5,030 nucleotides of DNA from DATGQT01 sp033720695 (GCA_033720695.1 JAWWCA010000237.1:1-5030); one strand, 5' to 3'; shown: positions 1 through 5,030, counted from the first letter of the stretch. The notes: generated by a model from the letters alone, not told the origin. Made by a program: numbers and translations.

Positions 1-48
1 AAGGGGGAAGCCTCTCGGTCGAAGCCCCTCCTCCAGTTCGCTCTGCCG

Positions 49-630
49 ATGCGCCTCGTCCTCCTTCCGATCCTGGGTCTCGTGCTCGCGTGCAGCGGGA
101 GGACCGCCGAGTCGCCTCTTCCACCCCCCGTGGCGATGACGCTCTTCGACTTCGACTCCGCCGACGAGGCCTCGTGGCAGATCGTCAACGACGGGGTCAT
201 GGGAGGGCGCTCCCAGGGCTACGTCGAGGTGTCGGAAGGGGTGCTGCGGTTCACGGGCACCCTGGTCACCCAGGGGGGCGGCTTCACGTCCGTGCGTGCC
301 GACCGGCCGGTCGACCTCACGGGCTACGACGGGGTCGAGCTTCGCGTTCGCGGAGGCGGTCGGACCTTCGAGGTCGAGGTGGACGACGGCACCCGGCGCA
401 GAGGGCGGCGCGTCTCTCGGCGGGCCCCCTTCGAGACCGGGGAGGCGTGGGCGTGGGTGCGCGTGCCGTTCAGCGCGCTCCAGACGACGGTCTTCGGCCA
501 GAGCGTGAGCGCGCCGCCGATCAATCTCGCGGACGTGGGGCACTTCGGCCTCTACATCCTGGACGGGCAGGACGGGCCCTTCCGCCTGGAGGTCGATGCG
601 ATCCGCGCCTACCGGGTGGATGCCGACTAA
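49..630 (+). CDS. CIA30-domain lipoprotein
   Basis: The product is 193 residues. It starts with a short lipoprotein signal: a hydrophobic stretch at residues 3-14 followed by V-L-A-C with the lipidated cysteine at C15, so the mature protein should be anchored in the envelope. The rest matches the CIA30 family (named after complex I intermediate-associated protein 30), a beta-sandwich fold. Recognisable landmarks are W43-Q-I-V-N-D-G-V-M-G-G-R-S (43-55), G-F-T-S-V-R (78-83), the Y-D-G-V-E-L-R-V strand (93-100), W-V-R-V-P-F (136-141) and the closing block F-G-L-Y-I-L-D-G-Q-D-G-P-F-R-L-E-V-D (166-183). The length is typical of stand-alone bacterial members. In mitochondria the family assists complex I assembly. 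In bacteria the role is unsettled, and an exported lipoprotein is unlikely to do the same job, so no function is assigned. The frame is open upstream to the window edge, but the ATG directly before the signal sequence is the sensible start. The leader is C/T-rich with no Shine-Dalgarno sequence. Confidence 0.9.
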   Translation: MRLVLLPILGLVLACSGRTAESPLPPPVAMTLFDFDSADEASWQIVNDGVMGGRSQGYVEVSEGVLRFTGTLVTQGGGFTSVRADRPVDLTGYDGVELRVRGGGRTFEVEVDDGTRRRGRRVSRRAPFETGEAWAWVRVPFSALQTTVFGQSVSAPPINLADVGHFGLYILDGQDGPFRLEVDAIRAYRVDAD

Positions 631-689
631 GCCGGCGGTGCGGCGGCTTGAGGAGTGGGTGCGGAGCCGGCCCCGCGCCCCGCGGCGGC

Positions 690-817
690 ACCGACGCTCT
701 ACGGCCCGGCGAGGTCGGCGAGGTCGCCGCCGTGGTCGCGTTCCTCCCCTCCGAGGGCGGGGCCTATGTGACGGGCCAGAGCCTGCGGGTCGACGGGGCC
801 TCACGCGCTCGATCTAG
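690..817 (+). pseudogene. Remnant of an SDR (FabG-like) gene, C-terminal end only
   Basis: Translating from 690 gives a peptide with the hallmarks of a classical SDR C-terminus: R-P-G-E-V-G-E-V-A-A-V-V-A-F-L, then A-Y-V-T-G-Q-S-L-R-V-D-G. The SDR consensus here is G-x-P-x-E-V-A-x-x-V-x-F-L followed by Y-V-T-G-Q-x-L-x-V-D-G-G. After the G run at 795-798 the frame is lost. Restoring one G yields V-D-G-G-L-T-R-S-I and a stop at 815-817, which is a normal SDR ending. A second shift may lie near 702-708, since the frame before it reads A-A-A-P-T-L-Y-G, which would suit the region just upstream of the G-R-P-G-E block. The N-terminal some 200 residues (Rossmann glycine motif, catalytic Ser/Tyr/Lys) are absent, because the CIA30 gene ends at 630. 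This is therefore a dead fragment and not a single sequencing error. It differs from the intact SDR at 2440-3177, so it is not an obvious recent copy of it. Confidence 0.72.
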
Positions 818-895
818 CCTCGCCGGGTCTCGGCGGCGGGCGGTGGCTCCGGGATCCGGCAGCATCGTGTACCTTCCACCAGACCCCCTCGTCGC

Positions 896-1276
896 ATGAG
901 ACGGACCCTCACCATCCTGGCCGCGGCCCTCGTCCTGGCCGGGACCGCTGGCAGTGCCCGAGCACAGGCTGATGAACTGCTCGGCCGGTGGACGGCCCTG
1001 CGCGTCACCGACACGCTCGGGGTGCCCCACCCGGATTCCGCGACGCTGGTGGCGCTGACGTTCGAGCCGGACGGGTTCGTTCTCGTCGAGCGCACGGACG
1101 AGGCGCGGGCCGAGACCGAGATGCCCGACCGCTACCCCTACCGGGTCGATGGGAGCACCCTCTCCATGATCGTGGAGGAGGAGACCGAGGTCGGGGCGTT
1201 CTGGTTCGAGGCCGACACCCTGGTTATCCGGGACGAGGCACGCGGGCTGCTCGCCTCCTTCGAGCGCGCACGCTAG
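896..1276 (+). CDS. Small secreted lipocalin-like protein
   Basis: The product is 126 residues. A clear Sec signal peptide covers residues 1-23 (R2-R3, hydrophobic core 5-18, A-R-A cleavage site before Q24), giving a mature protein of about 100 residues in the periplasm or outside. The mature part reads like a lipocalin-like beta-barrel domain of the kind common in Bacteroidota: L-L-G-R-W at 28-32, F-E-P-D-G-F at 56-61, P-Y-R-V-D-G-S-T-L at 81-89, F-W-F-E-A-D-T-L-V-I at 102-111, and a final strand L-L-A-S-F-E-R at 118-124. The G-x-W opening and the repeated 'F..dG / Y.vdg..L / f.f..d.L.i' pattern are the basis of the call. Ligand and role are unknown. There are no cysteines. The ATG at 896 sits directly ahead of the signal peptide, behind a C-rich leader with no Shine-Dalgarno sequence. 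It lies 78 bases after the SDR remnant and on the same strand as its neighbours. Confidence 0.78.
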   Translation: MRRTLTILAAALVLAGTAGSARAQADELLGRWTALRVTDTLGVPHPDSATLVALTFEPDGFVLVERTDEARAETEMPDRYPYRVDGSTLSMIVEEETEVGAFWFEADTLVIRDEARGLLASFERAR

Positions 1277-1358
1277 CCTCCCCGCTTCGGCCCGCTCGCC
1301 TGAACGCGCCGGGGGACCAACTGGGCCCGCCACGCGCGACAGGCCTCCCAGGCGACCC

Positions 1359-1412
1359 ATGCGTATGCTCCTGCTCCCCCTCGCGCTTGTCCAGCCCCGT
1401 CGTCTGCCGTGA
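1359..1412 (+). other. Possible 17-codon leader ORF overlapping the next start
   Basis: The 135-base gap before the HEPGH-protein gene contains a short frame starting at ATG 1359: M-R-M-L-L-L-P-L-A-L-V-Q-P-R-R-L-P, ending with TGA at 1410-1412. The stop overlaps the downstream ATG (1412-1414) as TGATG, an arrangement seen with translational coupling. The first ten residues resemble the start of a signal peptide. It could be a leader peptide, the stub of a decayed signal-peptide-encoding start, or chance. There is no protein-level support beyond this. Confidence 0.18.
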
Positions 1413-2428
1413 TGCGTCCCTTCATCCCCCTCCTCGGCGTCGTTCTCGTCCTCGGAGCGGCCTGGCCTTGCCAGGCGCAGGAGGCGATCCCCCTGATGGG
1501 GAACCGGGACCAAGCCCTCGTGGCCGCGACCCCCGGGTACCGGTTCTACAGCGACTTCTGGACCAACCTCCACCAATACCTCTACGGCATCGGCGGCGGC
1601 GGGCCCGAGGAGGGGGCGGGGTTCGCCGAGGAAGTCGCCTCGTGCATCGACGCTCTCGGCGCCGAGCGGGCCGGGCCCTGGCGGGAGGCCGTCGCGTACT
1701 ACCGCGAGACCCTCGGGGCGCTCCCTCACCGACGCGGCTTCATGCGCGCGGTTCGGTACCGGCTCAGCACCCTCGGCCGGCACGCCAGCGACGACCCGAG
1801 GATGCCCCTCGTCCTCGGCCACCTCCGAGCAGCGGCCCCCGCCTACCGCGCCTGCCTCTGGGACCTCCACGACACGCGGAACCGCGCGCGGATCGGGGAC
1901 TGGGTGTCGATGCTGGTTCGGTACGCGCCGCCGCTTCAGCGCCGGCTCTCCATCGCCTACCGGGGCCCCTGGCCCGGAGACCTCGCCGTCGACGTCGTCA
2001 GCTACGTCAGCTACGCCACCGCTGACACGGAGACGGGGATCGGCCTCGTCGACCACGTCATGGTGGCGAGCACGATGGAGGACCCGACGGGGTTCAGCGC
2101 GCTGGAGACGCTCCTCCACGAGCCGGGCCACATCCTGTTCGGTCCGTTCCACGGGACCCTCAGCCGGACGTTGCAGGAGGCCGCAGATCAGCTGGGCGTG
2201 GAGCCTCCGGACTGGCTGTGGCACGCCATCATGTTCTACACCTCGGGGGAGCTGGTGCGCGAGCTGGCCGCGAGCCAGGGCGTGGACTACACCCCGTACT
2301 GGATCGAACACGCCCTCGCCCCGGAGTACGAGGCGCCCATCCGTGAGCACTGGCAGCCCTACCTCGACGGCGAGGTGGACATGATGCGGGCTGCCCTCGA
2401 CCTCGTCCGCGCAACGACGTCGGAGTAG
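1412..2428 (+). CDS. Secreted protein with an HEPGH (HEXXH-type) motif, putative zinc peptidase-like
   Basis: The product is 338 residues from the ATG at 1412; a GTG at 1409 is in frame and would add one residue. A Sec signal peptide spans residues 1-22 (hydrophobic core 4-17, cleavage after C-Q-A before Q23), so the protein acts outside the cytoplasm. The middle is rich in aromatic residues and Arg (Y-R-F-Y-S-D-F-W at 43-50; A-Y-Y-R-E at 95-99). The key feature is L-L-H-E-P-G-H-I-L at 234-242. H236-E237-x-x-H240 is the zinc-binding and catalytic signature of many metallopeptidases, and the preceding leucines fit a helix. Downstream, W-H-A-I-M-F-Y-T-S-G-E at 270-280 offers E280 (or H271) as a third metal ligand, about 40 residues after H240. 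C78 and C148 could form a disulfide. I do not recognise a named family, so peptidase activity is inferred from the motif alone; a proline inside the motif is unusual. The gene converges on the SDR gene with 11 bases between stops. Confidence 0.75.
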   Translation: MRPFIPLLGVVLVLGAAWPCQAQEAIPLMGNRDQALVAATPGYRFYSDFWTNLHQYLYGIGGGGPEEGAGFAEEVASCIDALGAERAGPWREAVAYYRETLGALPHRRGFMRAVRYRLSTLGRHASDDPRMPLVLGHLRAAAPAYRACLWDLHDTRNRARIGDWVSMLVRYAPPLQRRLSIAYRGPWPGDLAVDVVSYVSYATADTETGIGLVDHVMVASTMEDPTGFSALETLLHEPGHILFGPFHGTLSRTLQEAADQLGVEPPDWLWHAIMFYTSGELVRELAASQGVDYTPYWIEHALAPEYEAPIREHWQPYLDGEVDMMRAALDLVRATTSE

Positions 2429-2439
2429 CGACCGCGGCG

Positions 2440-3177
2440 TCAGCGCGGGCGGGCCTTCGCGAACCCGCCGTCCACGCCGATCGTCTGGCCCGTCACCCAG
2501 GCGCTGCGCGTGCCGTCGAGGAGCCAGTCGACCACCTCGGCGACCTCCTCGGGCTCGCCCACGCGGCCGAGAGGGTGGAGGGCGGCCGACGCCTCCTCGG
2601 CCTGCTCGGAGGCGAGGAGCCGGCTCGAGAGCGGCGTCCGCACGAGGCCGGGGGCGACGGCGTTGACGCGGATGCCGCGGGGGGCGTAGGTGGCCGCCGC
2701 CGCGCGGGCGAGCCCTTCGACGCCCCCCTTCGCCGCCGCGATGGCCTCGTGGTTGGGGAGGCCCAGGCCCGCCGCCACGCTCGACATCAGCACGATCCCG
2801 CCGCCGGTCTTGTACATGGCCTTGGCGGCCGCCTTGACGAGGTGGAACGCCGTCCAGAGGTTGAGCTGGAGCGTCTCCGCGAACTCGTCCCCGCTCGTGA
2901 GGTGCCCCGGCTTGAGGAGGATCGAGCCGACGAGGTTGGCCGCGCCGTCGAGCTGCCCATGCGCCTCCACGGCGCGGTCGACGGCCGCCTGCACGTCCTC
3001 GAAGCGCGTCGCGTCGAGGGGGTGAGCGAGGCCGCCGGTCTCGGCGGCGAGGGCGTCGAGGCGGTCGGAGGCCGGCGCGGCGAGGACGACGCGGGCGCCG
3101 CGGTCGGCGAGGCGGCGGGCGACGACGGAGCCGATGCCGCCGCTGGCGCCGAGGACGAGGTAGACGGGAGTGGACAC
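2440..3177 (-). CDS. Atypical short-chain dehydrogenase/reductase lacking the catalytic tyrosine
   Basis: The product is 245 residues from GTG at 3177, the normal length of a classical SDR, and is a cytoplasmic Rossmann-fold protein. Visible blocks are the dinucleotide loop G10-A-S-G-G-I-G16, D55 after the third strand, N-L-V-G at 81-84 in place of N-N-A-G, N106 in L-Q-L-N-L-W, S133 in M-S-S-V-A-A-G, A-A-A-K with K150, R-V-N-A-V-A-P-G at 170-177, and W-V-T-G-Q-T-I-G-V-D-G-G at 227-238. The spacings N106-S133-K150 match E. coli FabG (N111-S138-K155), but the position of the catalytic Tyr (K minus 4) is I146, codon ATC. Ordinary hydride-transfer chemistry is therefore doubtful. The residues after the second strand (A-A-P, 33-35) also lack the Arg or Asp that usually sets NADP or NAD preference. 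I recall related sequences with the same H-E-A-I-A-A-A-K segment, so this may be a subfamily trait; I could not check. A longer frame to 3279 exists, but the GTG start fits the Rossmann strand and avoids overlapping the divergent gene. Confidence 0.9.
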   Translation of the reverse strand: MSTPVYLVLGASGGIGSVVARRLADRGARVVLAAPASDRLDALAAETGGLAHPLDATRFEDVQAAVDRAVEAHGQLDGAANLVGSILLKPGHLTSGDEFAETLQLNLWTAFHLVKAAAKAMYKTGGGIVLMSSVAAGLGLPNHEAIAAAKGGVEGLARAAAATYAPRGIRVNAVAPGLVRTPLSSRLLASEQAEEASAALHPLGRVGEPEEVAEVVDWLLDGTRSAWVTGQTIGVDGGFAKARPR

Positions 3178-3287
3178 GAGAGGGAGAGGGGAGGGGAGAG
3201 GGCACCGCGCGCACCGCGCCGAGGCGGCAACTTGTGCGAGGCGGTGGGGTCTTTCGTACCCCCTACCGCCACGAGACACCCAGTCCG
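3178..3287. promoter_or_regulatory. Divergent intergenic spacer between the SDR and lipoprotein genes
   Basis: The SDR gene reads leftward from 3177 and the lipoprotein gene rightward from 3288, so this 110-base gap should carry both promoters and leaders. The SDR-proximal quarter is a pure purine tract on the plus strand (3178-3202). I find no convincing Bacteroidota-type -33/-7 pair on either strand and no operator-like inverted repeat. The regulatory role is inferred from gene orientation only. If the lipoprotein starts at GTG 3234 instead, the spacer shrinks to 56 bases. Confidence 0.4.
3182..3202 (+). repeat. Perfect mirror-repeat polypurine tract with G-quadruplex pattern
   Basis: Within an uninterrupted run of 25 purines (3178-3202), four G runs lie at 3182-3184, 3188-3191, 3193-3196 and 3200-3202, separated by AGA, A and AGA. 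The 21 bases are an exact mirror image about A3192. The layout meets the usual G-quadruplex rule (four runs of at least three G, loops of one to seven) and also the purine mirror-repeat requirement for intramolecular triplex DNA. The C-rich partner lies in the presumed leader of the SDR transcript, ending five bases short of its GTG. The pattern is directly visible; any structural or regulatory role is inference. Confidence 0.6.
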
Positions 3288-3659
3288 TTGTTCCGCCTGC
3301 TCCTCCTCCTCGGTCCCCTCGCCCTCGCAGCCTGCGCCGCCACGCCCCCTCTCCCGGAGGGGCGCTGGACTGGCGCCCTCACGCCCGAGCGCCACCCCGA
3401 ACTGAAGACCCCCGTCGCGTACGATGTCCGCTACGAGGGCGACCGGCTCGTCGTCGCGATCGTCGGGCCAGGGGGCCAGGAGGTGCCGACGCGCGACGTG
3501 CGCCTCACGCCGGCGGCCCTCGTCTTCGCCTTCGACGAGCCGGAGGAGGGGGTCCCGCTCCACTGCGTCCTCGACCGGGACGGGGACGGCGGCTTCGCCG
3601 GGCGCTGCACGGCCCCCGACGGGCAGTGGGCTCGGTTCACGATGCGCCCGCCGGAGTAG
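3288..3659 (+). CDS. Small lipoprotein of unknown function
   Basis: From TTG 3288 the product is 123 residues and begins with a compact lipoprotein signal: R3, leucine-rich core 4-13 and lipobox L-A-A-C with the lipidated C16. An in-frame GTG at 3234 would add 18 residues before the same signal. TTG is preferred because it gives normal signal-peptide geometry. The mature part is about 107 residues and looks all-beta: G-R-W-T-G-A-L at 25-31, V-A-Y-D-V-R-Y at 43-49, R-L-V-V-A-I-V at 53-59, A-L-V-F-A-F at 77-82, then H-C-V-L-D-R-D-G-D-G-G-F-A-G-R-C (92-107) and a final strand A-R-F-T-M. C93 and C107 flank a hairpin and could form a disulfide. D96-x-D98-x-D100-G101 resembles a calcium-binding loop. 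The G-x-W-x-G opening is reminiscent of lipocalin-like folds, but I do not recognise the family. The gene is divergent from the SDR and convergent with the barrel protein. Confidence 0.75.
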   Translation: MFRLLLLLGPLALAACAATPPLPEGRWTGALTPERHPELKTPVAYDVRYEGDRLVVAIVGPGGQEVPTRDVRLTPAALVFAFDEPEEGVPLHCVLDRDGDGGFAGRCTAPDGQWARFTMRPPE

Positions 3660-3665
3660 CGGGCG

Positions 3666-3678
3666 CCGGCCCAGCCGG
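3666..3678. terminator. Possible short hairpin between convergent genes
   Basis: The 21-base gap between the lipoprotein stop (3657-3659) and the barrel-protein stop (3681-3683) contains a 5-bp all-GC stem: CCGGC at 3666-3670, a loop of CCA, and GCCGG at 3674-3678. It is symmetric, so it could serve both strands. There is no T run on either side, so it is at best a weak or Rho-assisted terminator, and in DNA this GC-rich such a hairpin can occur by chance. Confidence 0.22.
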
Positions 3679-3680
3679 GG

Positions 3681-5030
3681 TCAGTTGAACAGCACCCAGA
3701 ACACCCCGAACCGCAGCCGGTGCGCGGGGAGCGGGTAGACGGGCACGAGAGTGGCGCCATCGTAGAGCCGCGTGGCGAGGGCGTTCTCGTAGACGAGGAA
3801 GATGCGGGCCCGCTCCTGCAGCTCGGCCTCCGCGACGAGGTCGAGCGTGCCGCGGGCCGGGACCGGCGCCGAGGCGGCGGGGTCGGGGAGGGCGAAGAGG
3901 GCGGGGGCGGGCACGAACGTGCGGCTCCCGAAGGCGGTCCATGCCCGACCCCGGACGGCGAGGTCGAGGTCGAGCGCACCGTCGAAGAGGTCGAGGGCGC
4001 GGAGGCCGAGGCGGCCGTGGCCCCACGCTGCCGGGAGGGCGTCGGCGGCGCGGCTGTGGAGCGGGGAGTCGTCCGGGTTGAGAGAGCGGAACGCGCTGGC
4101 CGAGGCCGTGCCGTAGAGGCCGCGTGGGGCGTCGCCGCGCCACGCCAGCGAGAGGGTGCCGACGGCCCGGCGGAACGGGCCCTCGGCTCGCTCGAACCGG
4201 ACGGCGCCGCCGGTCTCGACGAGGACGAGCGGGCTGTCGGTCTGGCTCGCCTGGAGGCGCAGGGCGACCGCGAACGGGCCCGCCGAGAGTTCGAGGCCCG
4301 CCTCGGCCGTCGCCGTCCGAGAGAGCGCATCGGCGTCCCCGTCCAGCGCCGCCACCCGGTCCGCGTAGCCGGTCGCCACGACGCGGGCCGGGGCCTCGGC
4401 CGCGTGCAGGGCCGCCACGAAGAGACCGCCCCGGTCGGCGCGCAACGAGGCCGCCGGCCACACCGTGCCGCCTGCGGCGTGCGCGCCGGCCTCGGCCTCC
4501 ACCGCCCACCCGGCGACGGCGACGGAGTCTCGGAGGGTGGCGTGGAGGTGAGGGCGGGATGCGGCGTCGGGGTAGGGGTTGCCCGCGCCCCACGAGGCGC
4601 CGTCGACCCAGCCGTCGAGGCGGAGGAGGAGGGCGTGCGCGCCGGCTCGGAGCGGCTGCGCGAGCCGCCCGCCCCAGCGGTTGCCTTTCGCCGTGAGGGT
4701 GTCGAGGCCGTCCGCGGTGTAGCGCGCGTGCTGGCGCGTCCAGAACGCCTCGACGGTGAGCGGCGCTGCGCCGAGGAGGGGCGCGCGGAGCAGGAGGGAG
4801 AGGTCGTTCCGCTCGGTCAGCCGCTCGGCCTGGGGATCGAGGGGGATGGCCTGGAGCGGGTCGAAGACGGCTGAGGGATCGGGGCCGGGCGAGGCGAGGC
4901 CGCTGCGGGCGCCGTGGGTGTGGCTCACGTGGTGCTCGGTGAGCGCGACGGTGAAGCCGGGGCGGCGGACGGTCACCCGCACGAGGGCCTGCCAGCCGCC
5001 GAGCGCCTCGCCAGCTAACGGCCCCGTCGC
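3681..5030 (-). CDS. Outer-membrane beta-barrel protein (putative porin type), 5' end beyond window
   Basis: The frame is open to the right edge. The 449 residues present begin A-T-G-P-L-A-G-E-A-L-G-G-W-Q-A-L-V, with no stop. A GTG at 4982 is in frame but probably internal, because the residues before it continue the same strand pattern and no signal peptide follows it. The sequence alternates polar and hydrophobic residues in many short strands separated by Gly/Asp/Pro loops, as in outer-membrane barrels. It ends R-L-R-F-G-V-F-W-V-L-F-N, a typical barrel-terminating strand with aromatic residues near the C-terminus. The preceding segments (F-L-V-Y-E-N-A-L-A-T-R-L-Y, then V-Y-P-L-P-A-H-R) resemble the last strands of Bacteroidota putative porins, and less specifically of TonB-dependent receptors. 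With no N-terminus, plug or TonB box in view the two cannot be separated; I favour the porin type. A His-rich segment H-H-V-S-H-T-H lies at 4914-4934. The stop is 21 bases from the convergent lipoprotein stop. Confidence 0.8.
   Translation of the reverse strand, partial: ATGPLAGEALGGWQALVRVTVRRPGFTVALTEHHVSHTHGARSGLASPGPDPSAVFDPLQAIPLDPQAERLTERNDLSLLLRAPLLGAAPLTVEAFWTRQHARYTADGLDTLTAKGNRWGGRLAQPLRAGAHALLLRLDGWVDGASWGAGNPYPDAASRPHLHATLRDSVAVAGWAVEAEAGAHAAGGTVWPAASLRADRGGLFVAALHAAEAPARVVATGYADRVAALDGDADALSRTATAEAGLELSAGPFAVALRLQASQTDSPLVLVETGGAVRFERAEGPFRRAVGTLSLAWRGDAPRGLYGTASASAFRSLNPDDSPLHSRAADALPAAWGHGRLGLRALDLFDGALDLDLAVRGRAWTAFGSRTFVPAPALFALPDPAASAPVPARGTLDLVAEAELQERARIFLVYENALATRLYDGATLVPVYPLPAHRLRFGVFWVLFN

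Noticed and set aside
8..26. GAAGCC repeated near the left edge.
   Set aside because: It is a six-base direct repeat, too short to mean anything and without flanking structure.
870..877. TACCTTCC as a possible Bacteroidota -7 element before the lipocalin-like gene.
   Set aside because: It matches only part of the TAnnTTTG consensus, and no -33 TTG lies at the right distance.
90..899. A 269-codon plus-strand frame overlapping the CIA30 gene.
   Set aside because: Its first part is an Arg/Gly-rich shadow of the CIA30 gene. Only the part from about 690 carries a real signal (the SDR remnant), which is annotated separately.
1343..1353. A hairpin (GCCT, loop CCC, AGGC) after the lipocalin-like gene as a terminator.
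   Set aside because: It has a four-base-pair stem with no T run, which is within chance expectation at this GC content.
988..2025. A 345-codon plus-strand frame spanning the lipocalin-like gene, the gap and half of the HEPGH gene.
   Set aside because: It has shadow composition (Arg/Pro/Gly), contains no motif, and overlaps two genes that have clear signal peptides.
764..3214. An 816-codon open frame on the minus strand crossing several genes.
   Set aside because: It is Arg/Pro-rich with low complexity, has no recognisable domain, and runs antisense to two well-supported genes and out of frame through the SDR gene. Long spurious frames are expected at this GC content.
3178..3279. A 34-residue N-terminal extension of the SDR starting at 3279.
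   Set aside because: The extension is Arg/Cys/Pro-rich and unlike any SDR N-terminus. It would overlap the possible start region of the divergent lipoprotein, and the GTG at 3177 sits just before the first Rossmann strand.
3720..4874. A 384-codon plus-strand frame opposite the barrel protein.
   Set aside because: Its Glu/Arg/Gly-rich composition mirrors the Ala/Leu/Pro codons of the minus-strand barrel gene, and no domain is visible.

Overview
This is a very GC-rich window of chromosomal type, with six protein-coding genes and one gene remnant. Most products carry export signals. It looks like a high-GC member of the Bacteroidota/Rhodothermota (Rhodothermales-like; a guess). The reasons are that none of the starts has a recognisable Shine-Dalgarno sequence, the leaders are C/T-rich, and the last gene encodes a Bacteroidota-style outer-membrane beta-barrel protein. 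There is no tRNA, rRNA, CRISPR array, insertion sequence or phage gene.

Layout. Positions 49-630 (+) encode a CIA30-domain lipoprotein. The 265-base gap after it holds the decayed C-terminal end of a short-chain dehydrogenase/reductase (SDR) gene, about 690-817 (+), with a frameshift near its end. Then come a small secreted lipocalin-like protein (896-1276, +) and a secreted protein with an HEPGH (HEXXH-type) motif (1412-2428, +). Converging on the latter, 11 bases away, is an intact SDR gene (2440-3177, -) whose catalytic tyrosine is replaced by isoleucine. A 110-base divergent spacer follows, with a perfect mirror-symmetric polypurine tract that also fits the G-quadruplex pattern. Next is a small lipoprotein of unknown function (3288-3659, +). 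The final gene is an outer-membrane beta-barrel protein (3681-5030, -) that converges on the lipoprotein gene and runs off the right edge of the window.

The genes do not form an obvious pathway. Five of the six products appear to act in the envelope: two lipoproteins, two secreted proteins and one outer-membrane barrel. The SDR is the only clear cytoplasmic enzyme. The first three plus-strand genes could be co-transcribed, but the gaps (265 and 135 bases) do not demand it. I see no convincing new multi-gene system. The best leads are the tyrosine-less SDR, the SDR remnant, the HEPGH protein and the mirror/G-quadruplex tract in the divergent spacer.
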